This document shows, in pieces, positions 59,909 through 64,000 of a stretch of DNA of 64,000 nt (its first letter is position 1; the number at the start of each line of letters is the position of its first letter). The notes under the pieces were generated by a model. That model saw only the letters and a list, made by a program, of their open reading frames with translations, did no database searches and was not told the origin of the DNA. The DNA is taken from NCBI RefSeq assembly GCF_030412015.1, contig NZ_JASNRD010000009.1, forward strand, positions 1 to 64,000, read 5' to 3'. This DNA is from Massilia sp. YIM B02763. GTDB taxonomy: Bacteria; Pseudomonadota; Gammaproteobacteria; Burkholderiales; Burkholderiaceae_D. The translations under genes were made by a program, and so were the position numbers.

Positions 59909-60811
59909 TCACGCCTCGAACGGCCGTTCCCCCAGCGCCTCGACCACGTAGTCGACGAAGCAGGTGATGCGCGCGGCCAGCGCCGTGTTGCGGTAGTAGA
60001 CGGCGTTGACGGGCTGGCGCACGTCGACGGCCACGTCCTGGAACAGCGGCACCAGGCGGCCGGCGCGCACGTCGGCGCGCGTCATGAAATCGGACATGCA
60101 GGCCAGCCCCAGGTCGCACAAGGCCATCTGGCGCAGCGTCTCGCCGCTGGACGTGGCGATCGCCGGCTTGATGCGCATCAGTTCGCCGCCGGCGTCGCGC
60201 AGCGGCCAGTCGTTCAGCGTCTCGGGCTGGCTGAAGCCCAGCAGCGCATGGCCGGCCAGGTCGGCGGGCGTCGCCGGCGTGCCGTGGCGCGCCAGGTAGC
60301 CGGGCGAGGCGAACACCCGGATGCGGCTGGCGCCCACCAGGCGCGCGTGCAGCGTCGAATCGCGCAAGGCGCCGATGCGCAAGGCCACGTCGGTGCGCTT
60401 TTCGATCAGGTCGATGATGCCTTCGTTGGAATTGAGCTCCAGCTCGACCTCGGGATAGCGCTCGCGGAAGCCCGCCAGCAGCGGCACGATCACGTGCAGC
60501 ATGAACGGCGTGGCCGCGTCCACGCGCAGGCGGCCGACCGGACGCAGGCGCCGCGCCGCCATCTGCTCCTCGGCTTCGTCGACCGACGCCAGGATGGCGC
60601 GCGCATGCTGCAGGAAGGCCGCGCCCTCCTCCGTCAATTCGAGCCGGCGCGTCGTGCGGCGCAGCAGCGTCGTCTGCAGCTTTTCCTCCAGCCGGCCGAG
60701 CGTGCGGCTGGCGGCCGAGATCGTCAAGCCGAGCTGTTCCGAGGCGGCCGTGATCGAGCCGGTGTCGACCACGGCCACGAAGGCCTGCATTTCGTCGAGG
60801 GTCGTCTTCAT
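59909..60811 (-). CDS. LysR-family transcriptional regulator
   Basis: 300 residues from MKTTLDEMQAFVAVVDTG. N-terminal winged helix-turn-helix (SITAASEQLGLTISAASRTL), then a substrate-binding type co-inducer domain. Divergent from an aldo/keto reductase operon by 99 nt, the usual arrangement for a LysR regulator controlling that operon. It is similar to the LysR group that regulates oxidoreductases for aldehydes and electrophiles. Confidence 0.93.
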   Translation of the reverse strand: MKTTLDEMQAFVAVVDTGSITAASEQLGLTISAASRTLGRLEEKLQTTLLRRTTRRLELTEEGAAFLQHARAILASVDEAEEQMAARRLRPVGRLRVDAATPFMLHVIVPLLAGFRERYPEVELELNSNEGIIDLIEKRTDVALRIGALRDSTLHARLVGASRIRVFASPGYLARHGTPATPADLAGHALLGFSQPETLNDWPLRDAGGELMRIKPAIATSSGETLRQMALCDLGLACMSDFMTRADVRAGRLVPLFQDVAVDVRQPVNAVYYRNTALAARITCFVDYVVEALGERPFEA

Positions 60812-60910
60812 ATTTGCATTGGAATCAAAAGAATTTTGAGCATACACAGCTTAATCGACAAATATAAAGCGCGCATACTGCTCTCAGATTATTGATTGAG
60901 GAGTTACCCA

Positions 60911-61714
60911 ATGAGCATTCCATCGTTCGGCGTCGGCACCTTCCGCCTGACCGGCCAGACCGTCATCGATTCCGTACGCACCGCGCTGGAACTGGGCTAC
61001 CGCGCCGTCGACACCGCCCAGATCTACGGCAACGAAGCCGAGGTGGGCCAGGCGATCGCCGAGAGCGGCGTCGCCCGTGCCGACCTGTTCCTGACGACCA
61101 AGATCTGGACCGACAACTACGCCAAGGACAAGCTGGTGCCGAGCCTGCGCGAGAGCCTGGACAAGCTGCGCACCGACTACGTCGACCTGACCCTGATCCA
61201 CTGGCCGGCCCCCGGCAACGGCGTCGGCCTGCCCGAATACATGGAAGCGCTGGCCGAGGCGAAGTCGCTGGGCCTGACGCGCCGGATCGGCATCTCGAAC
61301 TTCAATATCGCGCTGACACGGCAAGCCGTCGACGCCGTCGGCAAGGGAGAGATCGCCACCAACCAGGTCGAGCTGAGCCCCTACCTGCAGAACGCGACGC
61401 TGGCCGCTTTCCTGAAGGAGCAAGGCATCGCCGTCACCTCCTACATGACGCTGGCCTACGGCAAGGTGTTGCAGGACCCGGTATTGAAACGGATCGCCGA
61501 CAAGCACCAGGCCACCGTGGCCCAGGTCGCGCTGGCCTGGGCGCTGCAGCTGGGCTACGCCGTGATCCCGTCCTCGACCCGGCGCGAGAACCTGGCCAGC
61601 AACCTGCTGGCGCGCGACCTGAAGCTCGATGCGGACGACATGGCCGCCATCGCCGCGCTCGAACGCAATGGGCGCGAAGTCGACCCGGCCGGCCTGGCGC
61701 CGGAATGGGATTGA
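60911..61714 (+). CDS. Aldo/keto reductase, DkgB-like
   Basis: 267-residue NADPH-dependent reductase. Catalytic tetrad Asp34, Tyr39, Lys64 and His97 is intact ([22 protein letters not shown]), with the C-terminal cofactor region [14 protein letters not shown]. Closest to 2,5-diketo-D-gluconate reductase B types that also reduce methylglyoxal and other aldehydes. First gene of the operon, GAGGAG 7 nt upstream. Confidence 0.93.
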   Translation: MSIPSFGVGTFRLTGQTVIDSVRTALELGYRAVDTAQIYGNEAEVGQAIAESGVARADLFLTTKIWTDNYAKDKLVPSLRESLDKLRTDYVDLTLIHWPAPGNGVGLPEYMEALAEAKSLGLTRRIGISNFNIALTRQAVDAVGKGEIATNQVELSPYLQNATLAAFLKEQGIAVTSYMTLAYGKVLQDPVLKRIADKHQATVAQVALAWALQLGYAVIPSSTRRENLASNLLARDLKLDADDMAAIAALERNGREVDPAGLAPEWD

Positions 61715-61724
61715 GGACGGCGCC

Positions 61725-62666
61725 ATGACGAATGCCCTCGACCGCCTCGTCGCCGGTGGTTTCAGCATCGGCATCGAGGCGCCGCTGGACAACGACTGGA
61801 CGCCGGACGGCGATGCGGCCCGCCGCGCGGCCGGACGCCTGCCCGGCGAGCCGGACCTGCAGCGCCATGCGGAGCTGGCCAGGCTGGCCGACCGCCTCGG
61901 CTTTCGCGCCCTGTGGGTGCGCGACGTGCCGCTGTACGACCCGTCGTTCGGCGACGCGGCCCAGGTCTTCGAGGTGTTTTCCTACCTCGGCTACCTGGCC
62001 GGCATCACGCGCGACATCCTGCTCGGCACGGCCGCCGTCGTGCTGCCGCTGCGCGAGCCCCTGCTGACGCTGAAATCCGCCGCCACCGTGCAACATCTGA
62101 GCGGCGAGCGCCTGCTGCTGGGCGTGGCCAGCGGCGACCGTCCCGTCGAATACCCGCTGTTCGGGCGCGACTTCGACGGCCGCGGCAGCAGTTTCCGCGA
62201 GCAGGTCGCGCTGCTGCGCGGCGGCGCCGCGGACCTGCCCGGCGGCCTGGCCGTGCTTCCGCGGCAGGCGTCCCCGCTGCCCCTGCTGGTGGCCGGCCTC
62301 GCCCAGCAACAGCCGGACTGGATCGGCGCCCACATGGACGCCTGCCTCGCCTACCCGGGCACGCCGGGGGACCACTTGCGCCGCGTGGCGGCCTGGCGCG
62401 CCGTCGCGGGCGGCAAGCCGTATGCCACCTTCATCCACCTGGACCTGGCCGAGGACCCCGACGAACCGCTGCAACGCCACCGCTTCGGCCTGCGCGGCGG
62501 ACGCCTCGCGCTGATCGATGAGCTGCGCGCGCTGCGTGCCGGCGGCGTCGGCCACGTCGGCCTGCATTTCCGGCGCAACCGGCGCCCGCTCGGCGACACC
62601 TTCCACGAGATCGCCGAGACGGTGCTGCCGCATTTTCATGGACAAACCGAGACGACCCATGCCTGA
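61725..62666 (+). CDS. Luciferase-like flavin monooxygenase
   Basis: 313-residue LLM-family TIM-barrel. Features: GFRALWVRDVPLYDPSFGD, LGTAAVVLPLREPLLTLKSA, LLLGVASGDRPVEY. Flavin-dependent oxygenases of this group act on diverse small substrates; none can be assigned. It lies 10 nt after the reductase gene and overlaps the ene-reductase gene by 8 nt. Confidence 0.85.
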   Translation: MTNALDRLVAGGFSIGIEAPLDNDWTPDGDAARRAAGRLPGEPDLQRHAELARLADRLGFRALWVRDVPLYDPSFGDAAQVFEVFSYLGYLAGITRDILLGTAAVVLPLREPLLTLKSAATVQHLSGERLLLGVASGDRPVEYPLFGRDFDGRGSSFREQVALLRGGAADLPGGLAVLPRQASPLPLLVAGLAQQQPDWIGAHMDACLAYPGTPGDHLRRVAAWRAVAGGKPYATFIHLDLAEDPDEPLQRHRFGLRGGRLALIDELRALRAGGVGHVGLHFRRNRRPLGDTFHEIAETVLPHFHGQTETTHA

Positions 62667-63774
62667 ACAACACGATCCCCTTTTCCGCCCCCTGACCCTG
62701 GGCAGCCTGCCGCTACCGAACCGCATCGTGATGCCGCCGATGACGCGCTCGCGCGCCAGCCAGCCCGGCGACGTGCCGAATGCCCTGATGGCCGAGTACT
62801 ACGCCCAGCGCGCCAGCGCCGGCCTGATCGTCAGCGAAGGCACCTGGATTTCCCCGCTCGGCAAGGGCTATGCCTGGACGCCCGGCATCCACACCCCGGC
62901 GCAGGTCGACGGCTGGCGCCTCGTCACCGATGCCGTGCACGCGGCCGGCGGCACCATCTTCGCCCAGCTCTGGCACGTGGGCCGCCTGAGCCATGCGAGC
63001 CTGCTGGGCGGCCAGCCGCCCGTGTCCTCGTCCGCCATCCAGGCCGAAGGCGTGAACGTGTTCGTCGCCGAGGCCGACGGCAAGCCCGGCTTCGTGCAGG
63101 CCTCGATGCCGCGCGCCCTGTCGGTGGAGGAAATCCGCGCCGTCGTCGACGACTACCGCCAGGCCGCCGGCAACGCGGTGGCGGCCGGCTTCGACGGCGT
63201 CGAACTGCACGCGGCCAACGGCTACCTGGTCAACCAGTTCATCGACTCGAACGCCAACGACCGCGGCGACCAGTACGGCGGCTCGCTGGAAAACCGCCTG
63301 CGCTTCCTGGGAGAAGTCGCCCGTGCGCTGGTGCAAGGCGTGGGTGGCGATGCCAAGCGCGTCGGCGTGCGCCTGGCGCCGCTGACGACGCTGAACGGCT
63401 GCGTCGACGCCGATCCGGAAACGACCTACCTGGCGGCCGCGAAGCTGCTGGGCGAGATCGGCGTGGGCTATATCCACATCGCCGAAGCGGACTGGGACGA
63501 CGCGCCGCACATGCCCCTCGACTTCAAGCAGCGCCTGCGCGCCGCCTTCCCCGGCATCCTGATCTACGCCGGCAAGTACGACGGCGCGCGGGCGCGGGAA
63601 GCGCTGGACGCCGGCTGGGCCGACATGATCGCCTTCGGCCGTCCCTTCGTCGCCAACCCGGACCTGCCGGCGCGCCTGCGCCAGGGCGCGCCGCTCGCCG
63701 CGCACGACCGCGATACACTGTTCGGCGGCGGCGCGCACGGCCTGACCGACTATCCGGCCTTGCAGGCGGCCTGA
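62659..63774 (+). CDS. Old yellow enzyme, NemA-like ene-reductase
   Basis: 371-residue FMN/NADPH oxidoreductase. OYE signatures: NRIVMPPMTRSRA, GLIVSEGTWISP, AQLWHVGRLSHAS, FDGVELHAANGYLVNQF and DRGDQYGGSLENRLRF. Relatives reduce activated C=C bonds, quinones, nitro compounds or N-ethylmaleimide. With the aldo/keto reductase it points to electrophile or aldehyde detoxification. Confidence 0.93.
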   Translation: MPEQHDPLFRPLTLGSLPLPNRIVMPPMTRSRASQPGDVPNALMAEYYAQRASAGLIVSEGTWISPLGKGYAWTPGIHTPAQVDGWRLVTDAVHAAGGTIFAQLWHVGRLSHASLLGGQPPVSSSAIQAEGVNVFVAEADGKPGFVQASMPRALSVEEIRAVVDDYRQAAGNAVAAGFDGVELHAANGYLVNQFIDSNANDRGDQYGGSLENRLRFLGEVARALVQGVGGDAKRVGVRLAPLTTLNGCVDADPETTYLAAAKLLGEIGVGYIHIAEADWDDAPHMPLDFKQRLRAAFPGILIYAGKYDGARAREALDAGWADMIAFGRPFVANPDLPARLRQGAPLAAHDRDTLFGGGAHGLTDYPALQAA

Positions 63775-63986
63775 CCGCCTCTGCGTTGCGTCGTAGCGTG
63801 GGCGCGGCCGGCGTAGGCACCGTGTGCCCACCGGATGTGTACGTCACCTCAGCCACGCCGTCCCTGGACTTAAGGACGGCTTATTTGCGCGCGCTGCGCT
63901 TGCCTTGGAGCCCATCCTTACGTAAGAATGGTGATGTCAGGTACACCACATTTTCCGGTTCATTGCGTCACCTAGCGAGGATTCCG
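63775..63986. other. Intergenic region without a supported gene
   Basis: About 210 bp. It holds a degenerate GTGGGC...GCCCAC pair (near 63798-63832) reminiscent of family A. No gene, RNA or clear promoter recognised. Confidence 0.4.
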
Positions 63987-64000
63987 ATGGACATTTCCTT
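63987..64000 (+). CDS. Possible gene start at the window edge
   Basis: ATG followed by DISF, with GCGAGG 6 nt upstream. Only five codons are visible; a weak call. Confidence 0.3.

Noticed and set aside
63793..63837. Sixth family A repeat near the window end
   Set aside because: Only loose resemblance (GTGGGC...GCCCAC); too degenerate to call.

Overview
High-GC chromosomal DNA, most likely from an Oxalobacteraceae betaproteobacterium of the Massilia/Telluria/Duganella group. The evidence is indirect: a typical betaproteobacterial gene content and order (purM|hda-HAD-pcnB-folK-panB, grpE-dnaK-dnaJ, nadK-recN, pcm-rhodanese-tolC), a PEP-CTERM exported protein, many LytS/LytTR and GGDEF/EAL signalling proteins, and several dispersed palindromic intergenic repeats. 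No rRNA, tRNA or CRISPR array was found.

Layout. 1-1.8 kb: the 3' end of an RTX-type secreted repeat protein and a PEP-CTERM protein. 1.8-8.2 kb: purM, divergent from a tightly overlapping chain hda, HAD phosphatase, pcnB, folK, DUF486, then panB and thpR. 8.3-19.5 kb: an MFS/DeoR pair, two glutamine-synthetase paralogues, a class III aminotransferase and a PuuD-like hydrolase (probable polyamine catabolism), with a LytS/LytTR system and a sodium:solute symporter between them. 20-23 kb: a chemoreceptor, a MazG-like pyrophosphohydrolase and a carbonic anhydrase. 23-31.5 kb: dnaJ, dnaK and grpE with two clear sigma-32 promoters, then hemH and the nadK-recN operon behind a promoter that carries a LexA box. 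31.5-39.6 kb: DUF3667 protein, PQQ-type sugar dehydrogenase, OsmC, gloA, an FMN riboswitch with ribB, tolC, a rhodanese, pcm and a TetR regulator.

39.8-47.67 kb: the most interesting region, a 7.87-kb integrative and mobilizable element inserted inside a small cysteine-rich YkgJ-family gene. It encodes a large serine integrase, a MobF relaxase, a coupling-protein ATPase, a separate membrane partner, a ribbon-helix-helix accessory protein and two unknown cargo genes. It also brings a complete diverged copy of the gene it interrupts. That copy starts 9 nt after the stop codon of the truncated host gene, so it probably replaces the lost function. The attP inferred by joining the two ends is a quasi-palindrome centred on an AA dinucleotide.

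47.9-64 kb: uppP, recQ, a second LytS/LytTR pair, trmB, an aspartoacylase-like gene, a GGDEF-EAL protein, a hybrid histidine kinase, and a LysR regulator divergent from an aldo/keto reductase, luciferase-like monooxygenase and old-yellow-enzyme operon.
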